DNA of 64,000 nucleotides from Hyparrhenia diplandra (Eukaryota > Streptophyta > Magnoliopsida > Poales > Poaceae), in assembly GCA_015847255.1 (NCBI GenBank), contig JADLZK010000403.1, positions 248,001 to 312,000 of the forward strand. Reading direction: 5' to 3'. Under the pieces are notes generated by a model that was given only the letters and a program-made list of their open reading frames with translations, was not told the origin of the DNA and searched no databases. Of the stretch, positions 1 through 11,351 are shown piece by piece. Made by a program: the position numbers and the translations under genes. Position 1 is the stretch's first letter. Each line of letters opens with the position of its first letter.

Positions 1-836
1 ATGGGCAGGGACAGTGTAGATGAGTATTTCAAGTGACCATATCCAATGTATTTGCATAGAGACAAAGTCATGGTTATTTGGCCTGTAATCAAAACAGTTT
101 GTGAATCACAAGGGAAGCATATAGTACCTGACTTCTGAGAGACAAAGAATGAAATACATGGTCTGCATACCTGTGAGGAACAGGTGTTGAACAACATACC
201 CTGTGAGGAGCAGGTGTTGAATCATTAACCATATGTTATAATGCAAATATGAATAAACATGATCTATCCTTGTCCGGCAGTATCCTGTCACCAATACCAG
301 TTATGACCAGTGCTTTGGCCGATAGTGCCATACAGATCTTGCCTTCGGTCTTGTCCAATCAGAATTCCTATAGTCTGCAAACACACATATTTTTAGCTAT
401 ATTGTCTTGTTCTACCACCAAAAAAATGCATACACTGCAAGGCTTGAAATGTGACGATCTTCCTACACAGGACAAAACTCTAAATCACTGAAGTTAAAGA
501 TGGGCAAAATTTTTTTTTTTTTCTTGAAGAACCATTTACCTGTCACTAATTTGAGTCTGGACCAAAACAAAGAACGCAATTTTCCAAAGCAAAAGAAGTG
601 ATTTATTTCAACTGAATGATACTACTGTAGTAAGTATTGAGCCTGTTCTTCTCTAATCTCTGATTGAGGTCAGAAAAATGCTCCAGGGTCACAACTCCAA
701 AGGGTTATCGGCATAGAAAAGATGACCAATTCAGGGAAGACGTATCTGAATCCTCCAATAAACTACAGAACTGTTCATACAATTTTCAAGTCCCGTAACA
801 AAACCACTGAAAACCAACGAAGCAAAAATACCTCAC
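1..836. other. Left flank / presumed intron of the F-box gene
   Basis: No exon is recognised here. Downstream PP2-domain exons of the minus-strand F-box gene at 837-1150 would be expected to the left, but none is visible, so they probably lie outside the window. A roughly 30-bp direct duplication built on CCTGTGAGGA(A/G)CAGGTGTTGAA occurs at about 168-191 and 199-222. The rest is AT-rich with no reading frame of note. Confidence 0.4.
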
Positions 837-1150
837 CTTGTTGCCGTCACTGAATAGCACAGGTGTGGCGAGCCTGGCATAGATCTCTTTCTTGTCGGCT
901 TGTTGCCTCGTCGGCCTCTTCCTGTCGCCGCTTCCCACGAACTCCATAAGGTAGCTGTAGTTCTTCGACAGGCTGCAGACGAAGCCAGCCCCGCCGCGCG
1001 GCGGAACGCGTACCTGAGCCGCGCTAGCCTGCGGATCTCCGGCGGGTGGAGCCGGAGCAGCAGGGCGGCGTAGAACTCCGGCAGGTCGCCCAGGCCCACG
1101 GCAGCCGCCGCCTCTGCTCCGTCCATCCCAAGCAGGACCGACACCCACAT
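837..1150 (-). CDS. F-box protein, PP2-A13/A12-like, exon 1 (partial gene)
   Basis: The reverse strand encodes a start MWVSVLLGMDG, an F-box core (GDLPEFYAALLLRLHPPEI, then RRLARL) and, one frame over, a stretch resembling the conserved linker of plant PP2-A13-type F-box proteins (KNYSYLMEFVGSG, then KKEIYARLATPVLFSDGNK). The exon ends at a good splice donor (AACAAG|GTGAGG, boundary at 837). By family knowledge these proteins join an N-terminal F-box, which binds SKP1 in SCF ubiquitin ligases, to a C-terminal phloem-protein-2 lectin-like domain. The PP2 exons are not in the window. There is one apparent frameshift after LARLRYAFRR. Family identity rests on the F-box position and the spaced linker motifs. 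Length and C-terminus cannot be judged. Confidence 0.6.
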
Positions 1151-1917
1151 CGCCTCCCGTCGCAACACAATTTTTTGACCCTGCTTTCGCTGATGAAACC
1201 CGATCGATGGACGAATCTCCAACCAGTGGCGGAGCTCATCGATTTTATGACCAGGGCCAAAAGCATATGTACCACTCACACTAGGTCCATCAGCACCATA
1301 TGTAATAGCGATAGATAACAAAATTTGTTTGTAAATCCAAGTGTATACGATTTCAGTTTCGTACCTAAATCCACAAATTAAATGATGGAAATATAAAGTT
1401 TGACTCATTGGAAATGAAATAAAATATCTTCATATTTTCTAGTAGCTTCATCTATTTCAACAAAAAATTGCAAAAGTCAATTAATAATTCAGACGCATGC
1501 TTGGCAAGAAACAGAGATAGGCCTGGTACCAAGAACTTAGATTTGAGAATTGGAATGGGGATTAACCAATCAAGGGAGGCGTCAGTGCAATCGGCAAGTA
1601 ACCCAGATCCCGCATGCTTGGCAGCCTGCCTGCAGTGTGCGTGCGGCTTACTGCCGGCCTACGCGGCCACCGGGCCACACCAAGCCTGAGATCGATGCCG
1701 GCCTATGCCGGCCTCCTATCAGGTATTAGCTGGTGCTTGCCGTCACCGCGGCATCGCGTCGTCGCGGCCTGGCCAGTGCATCTACGGCCTGGGATTGCGG
1801 CAGTTGGGAGGGATAGGGCTTGGATGCAAGCCTGGACTAGTTGCCTGGGCATTTCACCTGCCCGTGAACCGCTCGCCACCACCAATGCAAAGATGCCCGG
1901 CCAGGCGGATGAAGAAT

Positions 1918-2300
1918 TAGTTGGAGCGTTTGGTTCAAGCCCTGGACATCACCGAGTGGGTAGAACAGCCCGGGTAGTGTTTGGATCATTGGTTGCCCTG
2001 GCTGGTTGATTTCAGCCGCTCTATGAAGAACGAGGGGAGAGAACAGAGAGAAGTGGACCAAGTGGTGGCTACGGGAGTGAGAGAGGAAAGGTGAAATGAA
2101 GAGGGAAAGGATAAGATCGGGTTATGTGTTTTGGATTAGAGAGCCAGCAACTTCGGGAGGCCCAGCGATCGATTTCCCGGTGCCCGGCAACCCGTCCCGC
2201 ATACTCACACCGGGCAAGGATACCTAGGGCTCCATCCAAACGAGTCCGGGCAACATCCAGCAAATTTGGCCGTGGTGCCATCCAAACAGCCCCAAAGTGC
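1918..2300. repeat. Possible TIR-type DNA transposon remnant
   Basis: The segment begins GGAGCGTTTGGTTCAAGCC and ends with CCATCCAAACAGCCCC, whose reverse complement (GGGGCTGTTTGGATGG) resembles the start. It contains further GTTTGGATC and CCATCCAAAC motifs. Such ends are common in non-autonomous grass DNA transposons. No convincing target-site duplication was found, so the limits are approximate. Confidence 0.3.
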
Positions 2301-3098
2301 GGTGGATGCGTGGAGGTTCGATCACTATATGGAGTAACGGAGAGAAGCGAGAACGGGGTTGGGGGTGGAGGAACAAAGACGCCGCCAATCGCGTGGCTCG
2401 ACCGTCTCCCTTTGTGATGGGCGGGAAGGATGGCCCAACTTCGAAACTAGGCCGAGAAAGCGGACATATACTATAAGGTGTTCTTTGGGCCACGACTAGG
2501 GCCGTGGCCCTAGTGGCCTTAGGCCCAAATCCGCCCCTGTCTCCAACGGCCCCGTCCTCGGCAGGCTTGATGGAGGCGAGAGGGGAGAAGGAGATGGTGA
2601 AACATAAGGAAGGAAAGAGGACGACGAGCACCTGGTATCCGGCGGCCAGAATACGCGGCGGCGCACACATGATGATGGGCCGACGCCGGGCGTTCCGGGC
2701 TCAAGGAGTCCTTCCTTCCTCCGAGAAGGCCGCTAGGCACCGGGCCGGGAACGGGAGGAGGTGACAATCGATGCGCATTCGAGGAAGAAGCCAATGGCGA
2801 GGCATCCGGGCGCAGCTGGGTGAGGCGGAGGCGTTTTTTTTCACGGAGCCGGCGGAGGGGAAGAGGATGAAGCGAGGCGCCGAGGCGCGCGGGGCCGGCG
2901 GGCGGCGGCGCGGCGGTTGAACGAACCGCGCAGCCTTCGAAAAGGAGGCGGGGACACGACGCGCGGGCGGCGCCTGGATTGGCGAATGGTAGTGTACAGT
3001 AATCAGAGGGCCTCTCCATGCGCGGAACCTAGGCGCTATATGGAGTTGTATATGTATATGATTGGTTTGGTTGCAAGACATCTATAGACAGAGACATC
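2301..3098. other. GC-rich stretch without a supported gene
   Basis: GC-rich DNA with several overlapping frames on both strands, none resembling a known protein. It contains no RNA gene or clear repeat that I can recognise. Confidence 0.3.
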
Positions 3099-3101
3099 TT
3101 A

Positions 3102-3316
3102 GGGGGTGCATGTGCTTGGTTGGTGGCCGATGCTCGTCACGCCGTACCTTTGGGTGCAACACGTACTTGGCTGGTGTTTGGTTCTTGAATTAATTGTGGC
3201 TGCCACACTTCATTTCTTTGGCAATTCTCGCCACACCTTAGGCGGCCGATTCTTCCGCCAAACGCTCGCGGCGCCACAACCCATGTGGCTGGTGAGGTTG
3301 CAAACCAAACGGGCCC
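3102..3316. mobile_element. Tourist-like (PIF/Harbinger) MITE
   Basis: A 215-bp non-coding element flanked by TTA (3099-3101 and 3317-3319), the usual target duplication of PIF/Harbinger MITEs. Its imperfect terminal inverted repeats are GGGGGTGCATGTGCTTGGTT on the left and, as reverse complement, GGGCCCGTTTGGTT on the right. It has no coding capacity. Confidence 0.55.
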
Positions 3317-3597
3317 TTAATACAACATAGATTTGGGTTCACCTTGCCCACAAAAATGGATGGATGGTGACACGTCCCCGGTGGGACGAGTCATGAGTGG
3401 AAGGAGAAGGTGCTAGGGGGAAGTGACATGCCGGAGTGTGTCGGCAAGGCTCGGTCGTGGTTGGTCGCCCGGCCTTAAGCCGGGGCATTAGGCGGGCGGC
3501 GCTTTGGCAAGATCCGCCCGGCTCGGGTGCATCTCGGAGGGTGAGCATCGCTGGCCGGCACCGGCAAGACGACCCGTGTGATGAATCCACAACACTT

Positions 3598-3827
3598 AGA
3601 GCAAGTATAGTGATGGGCGACTCGCGGCGAAATCCGGCGTGGAAGAGGAGTCGGCGGAGAGAGAGAGAATCGATGGGCGACTCGCGAGACGGCGGCCGGC
3701 CGGCGGAGAGGAGCTCTCGCCGCCGCTATTGGTTGAATTCACATGGTGTGCATTAAATGCTTGCAGGTTTCACGCCATGTCACAACCCTTGCAGCCGGCA
3801 GTGGGCGTAACCATTACCCATGCTCTT
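3598..3827. mobile_element. Short MITE-like element with AGAGCA ends
   Basis: The left end AGAGCAAGTATAGTGATGGG and the right end, read in reverse complement as AAGAGCATGGGTAATGG, are imperfect inverted repeats about 230 bp apart. A second similar left end (AAGAGCAAGTACAACAGCAGG, from about 3850) starts a related element running to about 4110, which contains a CT microsatellite (3990-4016). Target duplications are not clear. Confidence 0.4.
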
Positions 3828-4110
3828 ATGTTGTTTAAGTGGGACCTAAGAGCAAGTACAACAGCAGGCGAAACACCGGCCACATCAGCTGCACGTCCGG
3901 CGAGAGAGGAACATGTGCTTGGCGACGCTGCCGTTGTCGAGCTGATCACAGAAACGGAGATATATTTGCATGCGCTGAACCACACCACTCTCTCTCTCTC
4001 ATCCCAGCGTTCTCTCTCTTCCTATAAATAGTACATAAAAACGACTCTTGGAACATGGGAAGGGATCAACTATTGTATACTTCAGGCTATAAGCCGGGCT
4101 CTAGATGAGT

Positions 4111-6224
4111 TGACTTGATTTGTAGCCAAGGATTACTGGCCTTGCTTTAACCCGATCATGGGTTGTCGTGGTAACGTTGGGCGTACTGATGATGGACAGA
4201 GCCATTGCACGTGTAGACGTGCAAGCGGCACCGGCTGTGGAGAAGGCGTGTCCTGTGACCCCACATCATATGACCGTCCTGTGACTGGACAAGCCGTACG
4301 TCTGCGGCACATCATCGCGACCATCTACGTATCAGATGGTCAGCAGACTGTCGCCAAATAAATACAAGCCGCATTCACAGTTTGTACTATGGCAAATAAA
4401 ATACACGATGTTTGGATATGATTATGTCTGCACCAATAGGCAAAAGCTCTTGCATCAAAGTACGTAGATTACAAGATGATGATGAACTAATACACACCCA
4501 TTTGGATAGTTGTTGCAGGCTTGGTGCATTTTACTCATAAATAAATCAACAAAGCTATGACAAATATAAGAAAATTCTCCATATCACATATAGTCCTGTT
4601 GAACATTTGGCATCTCAAAATAAGAGAACCCCAGGACTCAAGACGGCCCGAGGCTATCCACGTCGCCCGCGACCACCCCGGCGGGCGGATGGCGCAGATC
4701 GACGGCGCAGCGGGCCTTCGCCCCGCGGGCCCGGCCCTAGCGGCCGGTGGGGTCCGCGCCACGCGGCGCCCGCTGCGGGCCGGCCATACGACGCGCCCGC
4801 CCCTCCCCTTACGCCCATTCGCGCCAAAGCCCCCGGACACACGCGGCGCTCTTGCGCTGGGTCCCTAGATTCCTCCGAACCTCGCACCGAAGGAGGCGAA
4901 TCCCGTTCTCGCGCCTTTGTAGCGTTCCAGCCATGGCAAAACCCATGATGGTTGTATCCGCTGCCTTTTGGGCGCTGTCCAGGTGGTCCCATCGAACTGC
5001 TTTGAGCTACGTGGCCCAGGTGTCAGCGATTATTTCGTGCCCAGTCCTCGCTTCTCCAAGGTAGTTGTCCACCACGTAAAATTGCCAGGGAGAACTGAGG
5101 CTTCGATAAAGAGAACCTAGGTGCCTGTGTCCACGCCTCCGTTTCGCTCTCCTCAGCCTTGCTCTCGAAGGTAAGCCATGGCAGACTAGGTTTTCGCTTC
5201 TTCTACTGTGTCCTCCAGCACCGGCGGGGATCCAAGCGATCTGAGCTGGATCTGTGCGAGGCGACCAAAAAACGGTTGTTTCGCTCAGGACGCGTGTCTG
5301 GTACAGTATTTCCGCGCCTCATCTTCCTCGTGTGACCTTATGGACCTCGCTGACCTTTGGATTATGTTCCTTTTTTGTTTTACGCTGCTGTTCGTCGCCG
5401 TGTTGTCCTGCTCCTTGGGTCCTATTTTCTGAGTCTTACCTTAGGTTTACACCCAAACTAATGACGAAATTCATGCCCCTTGTGCAAACTTCCTCCCTGC
5501 CGCTGTTGCAAAAAGTGGTGTCCCACTGCAGCCTGGCTTACGCTTCCATAGAGACGGTCGGGGATGGTTCGCCTGTTTATGGCATCGAAGTTGCACTGCC
5601 TTGTGATGTGCTGGTGGATCCATGTCGTACCCTTTTTTTGGGCGATTGGAGATCCTTTTTTAGTCTCTGGATATGAGCAGGCTGCTTTTTCTAGGCCATT
5701 ATTTTCCTACAGAGAATGTATGGATTTGGACTACAACTTCCACACGGTTGTTGTAAAGAGAAACGTTGCCGCTGCAGCTGTATCTGTTGCTGCTAGAGCA
5801 GTAGGAATTCTACGTGCTGTTGCAAGGGAGAGTGAGGATCAGGTTTTGCAGTTCTGTTCGTTGAGTCCTATTGTTTGATTGTTCACCCTTCTGGTGAATA
5901 CTGTGTAATAATGTGCGTCTGTATTAAAACAAAAAAAATTAATAAAGAGGAAGCAGAGGGGGTGTATCCAATTTACCCACTACGCTGGTGGTGGTCATGA
6001 TCATCGAGGAAAACGTTATTAGGAATTGCTCAGAAACATATTGTTATACTTCGGATCCCTTCAATCCACTTATTCTTACGTTAGAGTGCACAACATATCT
6101 GTCTGGAAAGCACCCATAATGGAATCTAAGTTGTAAGATAGTAGAGGTCTGATCCAATCGTATTATCTTTCCCTTTTTGCTTTGCATTTGGCCTGGTTTT
6201 CCCCTACAGTGACGACAGATCCGC
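4111..6224. other. Intergenic or decayed sequence, no supported gene
   Basis: About 4620-5060 is GC-rich with frames on both strands that I cannot assign. The stretch around 5060-5170 looks like a 5' UTR exon ending in a good donor (CGAAG|GTAAGCC at 5167-5174). About 5690-5940 has a short frame and an A-rich end with AATAAA-like sequence near 5940. A pyrimidine tract ending in CCCCTACAG (near 6210) resembles a splice acceptor. It is possible, but only inference, that this is the 5' part of the RPA-like gene whose exons lie beyond the LINE at 31.5 kb. Confidence 0.25.
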
Positions 6225-6760
6225 CTAATTTTGAATCCCGGGAATAGCGGACTGGCGATCTAGTGGCGATCGCAGAATCGGGCTACGTCGGTGACCGCCG
6301 GTACCTTGCCGACGGCGACACTGACCTCGCCGGGTCACACCCGAAGATCCCTCGTCATCGCGCTTGCAACGCGTCGGGAGAGCCGCCTCCATCGCGGATC
6401 GCCGGCCCACGCCTGCGCCGAGGGAGTGGGCGGGGAGGCGACAGCGTGACCGCGGGCGGTGGTCTCTGGGACGCCGGCGCTGGCCTAGGGGGCGACGGTG
6501 AGGGGACCGCCGACCGGTGGGCCATCCTGCCGCCACGACGACGCCGGGCGCGCGTTAAGCCGCGCGTCGCGGAAGCCGATCGGGTGGGACATCCTGATCA
6601 TCCTCGAAGACGACGCGGCGCTGATCGCCCGACCGGAGACAGCCGGGATCGAGCAGCTTCCGATTCAGATCTTGCTTCCTCATCGGAGGCACATGAAATC
6701 ACACGGGTAATTGCATAGTTACATTCGTTTTCTTCATCGTTTCTTCTTGTTCTTTTTGCT

Positions 6761-7325
6761 ATGGCGCAGGAATGTGATGGTGAGTCGGATGATGAACCTA
6801 CCATGGCCTTGGAACCCGTAGCGGGACGAGGTAGGCGGCTGGGACGATCCGGACGCCTCACTCTTGCTCCAAGCACGAGGACTGCTCTTCGACCGCGGCC
6901 TAAACCAGACATGGACGACGGTGATGAGGAGCTGGAAGAGCAGCGATGCAAGAAGGGACGAGAAGAATTGTCAAGGATGGTGCAGCGTGGCGGGCATGTG
7001 CCCCTGGGCAAACCGATCCACGCTTCGGTGTGAAACAGGTGAAGGTTTACCTTTTAAATTTGGGGCACAGTCGGGAGATGTTTCTTCCGATGATGATGAT
7101 GTTGATGACATTTCAACGCGGAGTTTATTAAAGATGCAAATTCAGCGGGCTTTTCAGTAGATCAATTGTTTTTAGCTGAAAAGGCTCTTAATAGTAATGA
7201 TCGAAACTCTGCTGGAGTAAAGCTATCAAAGAGGATTGTGGAAACCATGGTTCATAAAAAATTGAAAGAACAAAAGTCGAACACCGGAAATCCATGGCAA
7301 GGGCCGCCGCCTCCGCATCGATCAG
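6761..7325 (+). pseudogene. Coding-like segment upstream of LINE ORF1
   Basis: After a start MAQECDGESDDEPTMALE, a frame continues through shifts into an acidic run (about 7080-7115, DDDD-rich) and then a stretch ending KLKEQKSNTGNPWQG (about 7270). It has protein-like composition and lies in the 5' region of the LINE. It may be an extra 5' ORF of the element or an unrelated captured exon. I recognise no domain. Confidence 0.3.
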
Positions 7326-7806
7326 TATCTCCACGGAGAACTCTAGGTGATTGTTTGGCGCTGGCATCCTCCCAAAGGGATGCCCGGCGAGATCGGCGGA
7401 GCGAGCCTTGGAGATTGCCGACTTTCGATCGCCGGTCGATCGTCGGCGATCGATCTGTGCTCAATCCGAGGATCTCGGGAGCTATCTCTTGTTCAAAACA
7501 TTTTGAAATTTCAAAAGTGGACGGATTGGATCCACAATTCCCGCGACGCATATTACTTCATCTTCGACCATTAAGACCGCGTGTATTCCGACAAAGGGCG
7601 GATGTGCGACCACAATGGTTGCCGCGCACGGCGAGGTGAAAATTGGGCGGGGCGTTTCTTTAGGCCCACGAAGGGGCTATGCTCACTCTTCTTAGAGGAC
7701 GGGAACTAAGACTTACCCTAGACACCGTAAACCAACTCTGAGCCAGCCGCCACAAACTGACTCGATCCGACGATCTTTCGTTGAGATTGTACGGGAAGGA
7801 AAGCCA

Positions 7807-10225
7807 ATGGCGGCGCAAGGAGGTGGAGGCGGGGGCCGGGGTCTTGGAGATCAAGGAGGCGGAAGGGGAGGAGCCGGCTTCAATCCAGGTTTCAACCCGG
7901 GCTTTGATCCCGGCAATCGCGGGCGGCCTCATGGCTACGGGTCGGCGCGGCCGTGGTCGCGGTTTCGGTGGAGATCGCGGGTGGAGGGGGAACTCTTATG
8001 GTGGCGGCTACAACAACTACGGCTACCGTGGTTACAACTGAGGTCGCGGCCGGAGGACGTACAATGGAGGGTTTGACGGTGGGCATGGTCGTGGTGACGG
8101 ATACGGTGGTGGTTTCCATAATCACCGCGGTATCACCCGATCAAGCCGCCCGCAAACAACCGTCATCATCGAGACCGGCGCCTATCACCAAGCGAGGTCG
8201 GCAGCGAGACATTTCAAGGAGGCCAATCGGGGTGGCACAGGCGTGGCCACAACTTGGCGGGCGGCAGCCAGCGCGAGCCATCGCCCGACGCGGCGACGTT
8301 GCCCGACCATCTTCCGTCAACGCGGCGGCGCTGCGATTCCCAGTTGCACCGGCCCGGTTGCCTAACACGAGGGACGATGGCTCAGCGGACAGCAAGTGCA
8401 AGCGACCCAAATGCACCCGGCCCGATTGGCGTCGGTGGCCAACCTACAAGTGCTTTCGGTCAGCAATTTGGGGGGCGGAGGTGCTGCCCAAGCTTCAAGT
8501 GTCGGGTGCGGGAGAGCCACGTAAAACCGATCTTTGGATAACTCAAGCAAGTCTTCACGGGGAGGTACCGGTGACTAATGCCCCACCAAATTATGAAAAA
8601 AAATGCAATTGATATTCGAGTCATCTAAAGGAACCAAAAAAGTAAGGGTAAACCTTTGTGTTATCGTTGTCACAAAAAGGTCATACCACTAGTGAGTGCA
8701 CTGTTGTTTTATGTTGTGATTCTTCTTTGTGGTGACCATGTGCAAAAAGCTTGCCCATTTGGAAAGAAAACAAGTTTCTACGCTTTGCCGTATGGTTATC
8801 TTTGTGGATGGCCTTGGTTTTTATTATATTCCAGTTTCTAATGAGCATCCCAAAGTAAAGGCCGAGGAGAAGTTTGCTATGGTGCGTGTCTTAGAAGGTT
8901 CCATTATTGTTGAGTCTTTGGCGGTGGAACCGGAAAAACTACTACCGGGCAACTTCAAATGGGAAGTTGAGGTGAAAGGAAAAGATACTTTCATCATTAA
9001 TTTTCCATCTTGAGAATGGTTTGAGATGGTGGTCAAGCTGGGGTGCTATGGACACTAAGCTTGTAAAGGGAAAAATTAAGTTTGAAAAATTAATTGAAGA
9101 AGATGTGCATTCATATGAGATTGAGAAAGTTTGGGTACAGTTTCTGAGGGCTACCTAAGGAGCATAAGGTTTTCCCCATAATATGGGCGATCGCCTCCAT
9201 CCTAGGTGTTCCTAAAACTGTTGACATGAACTTTCTAAAGAAGCATGGAAGACCTAGACTAAAGGTAGCGGTGCTAGATCCCAAACTTATCCCCTGTTTA
9301 TGTGGATGTGGTTATTGGGGCGATGTTTACCGCTGCAATTTGGGGTTGAAGAAAACATGCTTGATGGTGAGCCCAAATTAATTGATTTGGATGCTAACAT
9401 GGAGGATGATGATCCTCCGGCGGCAGAGATGGGACGAAAAAAGAGGCTAACCCAAACGATAATCCAAAAGAGAACATAGGTGAGGAGAAGCCTATGGATA
9501 TTGATGGTAAAAATTCGAGGGAAGTAATTCTAAAGGTGTCAAACCACCAAAGCACAGCTGAATGTGGCACTAGCGAGGCAAGTATCAATAAAAATAAACC
9601 TTTAGTCTTTGTTGTCCCTCGAGAATTTTGGACGGTGAATGCAAAGGTGCTCAAAAAGCAAATGACTCGGAAATATTGATAAGGCTAAAAAGTCAACTTG
9701 GTGGGACTATGTCACCCTGGTAGATCAAGCAAGAGAGTAGCATCCAGTATGGACCAAGATTCTACGAAAAAAGCAGCCAGGTTGAAGGCTCGCCGAGAAT
9801 TTGGAATTCTCTTACGCCAAAGGTATTTATCCCCATCCTAGCACCTTTGCTTTCCATGATGATTCATGCTTGCTTAAAACCACCGATGCTCTAGGGGTTC
9901 GAGTTAGGAAATGATTCTTGTCAAGTTAATAAATCAATTAATTTTTTAAGAGATTTAGAATGCCAACGTTTTTTTGAGAATAGGAATTGTTTGAATGTTC
10001 CAAAAGATGTAGCTGATGATGCCTCTACAGTTTGTTCGAAGATAACAACTTTGATTTAGAGGCTCTAAATTTAATTTGTTCGAGGTAGTAGAGGCGCTGG
10101 GTGATGGGGGCTGTGATGCTAAGTGTCTTGAGTCTCCGTCTTACCTAGAGCTAAATCAAAATCTAAAAAGTTCTAAAAAGGAAAAGAAGATTGCTAAAAA
10201 AAAAGATATACAAAATTCAGTCTAA
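7807..10225 (+). pseudogene. LINE ORF1 (nucleic-acid-binding protein), frameshifted
   Basis: ORF1 starts at MAAQGGGGGGRGLGD and has a long Gly/Arg/Tyr-rich region (7807 to about 8150), a zinc-knuckle segment near 8653 (CYRCHKKG-type start), and a globular part (8780-9012, ending GKDTFIINFPS) typical of plant LINE ORF1 gag-like domains. Its C-terminus is Lys-rich and ends at a TAA (10,223-10,225) directly before the ORF2 ATG. ORF1 proteins coat the element RNA. The frame is broken several times between about 8080 and 10,200. Confidence 0.55.
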
Positions 10226-11146
10226 ATGAAAGGAATATTTTGGAATTGCAATGGGTTTGCAGACTATAAAAAGTATAGATTTTTGTGAGAGTTAACAAAA
10301 GAAAAAAATCTAGATTTCATTGCCTTATCGGAAACCGGTAGAGCCAACTTTTCGCAGACCACATTGAATAACATTTGCGCAGGCAGAGATTATTTGTGGC
10401 ACTATATGGCTCCATGAGGTCGATCCGGTGGTATGTTACTAGGAATTCATTTGGCAACTTTTGACGTTGGTGAAATAGATGAGGGTGATTTTTATATTAA
10501 ATTCAAACTTCGGTACAAACAAGATGATTTCAAATTTAATCTGATGGCAGTTTATGGTTAAGACAAAGGTGCAGAACATAAGGCCAATTTCTTGTCCGAA
10601 ATGGTCCGTGTATGTTCTAAAGAAACCTTACCTATTGTTATAGGTGGTGACTTAACATTTTACTGGAACCAAGCCGAGAAAAATAATAATAACTTTAATG
10701 ATAAGTGGCGTTTACGTTCAACGCCGTAATAGACTCCTCGAATTTAAGAGAGATTGAGATGAGCGGGGAAGAAAATTCACATGGGCTAATAACTGCAGAA
10801 TCAAACGTTTGAAAAGTTAGACAGATTCTTACCGCGACCGACTTTGAAAACAAGTTTCCGCTTACCACTGTTCATGCATTGAATAGAGAAATATCTGATC
10901 ACACACCTCTTCTTTTTTCTACAAATATTACGTCCTCAACTTATCAACCTCGGTTCAAGTTTGAACCGGGATGGTTCTTGAGAGATGGTTTTCATGAAAT
11001 GGTGAGTGATGTGTGGCGTAATACTCCGATTGTGCGGGTTCGCCTATTGAAAAGATGGCAAGCTAAGATCGGGAGGCTGCGCCAATACCTTCGTGGTTGG
11101 GCAAAAATGCAAGTGGTGCGTATAAGAAAAAAAAAATAGGCCTCTT
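10226..11146 (+). pseudogene. LINE ORF2, 5' part: apurinic-type endonuclease domain
   Basis: ORF2 begins MKGIFWNCNGF, the usual opening of plant L1-clade endonucleases (WNCRG-type), one base after the ORF1 stop. The later segment GRSGGMLLGIHL is a conserved endonuclease block, and an ISDHTPLL motif (about 10,888) is the SDH catalytic histidine block. This domain nicks target DNA for target-primed reverse transcription. It is interrupted by in-frame stops and then by the Copia insertion at 11,147. Confidence 0.7.
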
Positions 11147-11351
11147 TGAAAGGTCCTAATGGCTAGAGGGGGGGTGAATAGCCTATTAAAAATTCTAAAA
11201 ACAACACTAAGCAAGGCGGTTAGTAAATAATACGGCGTAGCACAAATGTAAATGCTTTCGAGCTAATTACGCAAGCCTCCTAGCAATTCTATCAAGTCTA
11301 ATATCTCTAATCACACACAAAGGCTAGGTTGCTAAGTTACTCCTAGGTGGA

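Noticed and set aside
168..222. Direct duplication near the left edge
   Set aside because: Only two imperfect 22-bp copies without element ends. Probably local slippage.
4535..5064. Overlapping GC-rich frames suggesting a gene or bidirectional promoter
   Set aside because: Frames on both strands are of similar quality and none has a recognisable domain. Left as unassigned.
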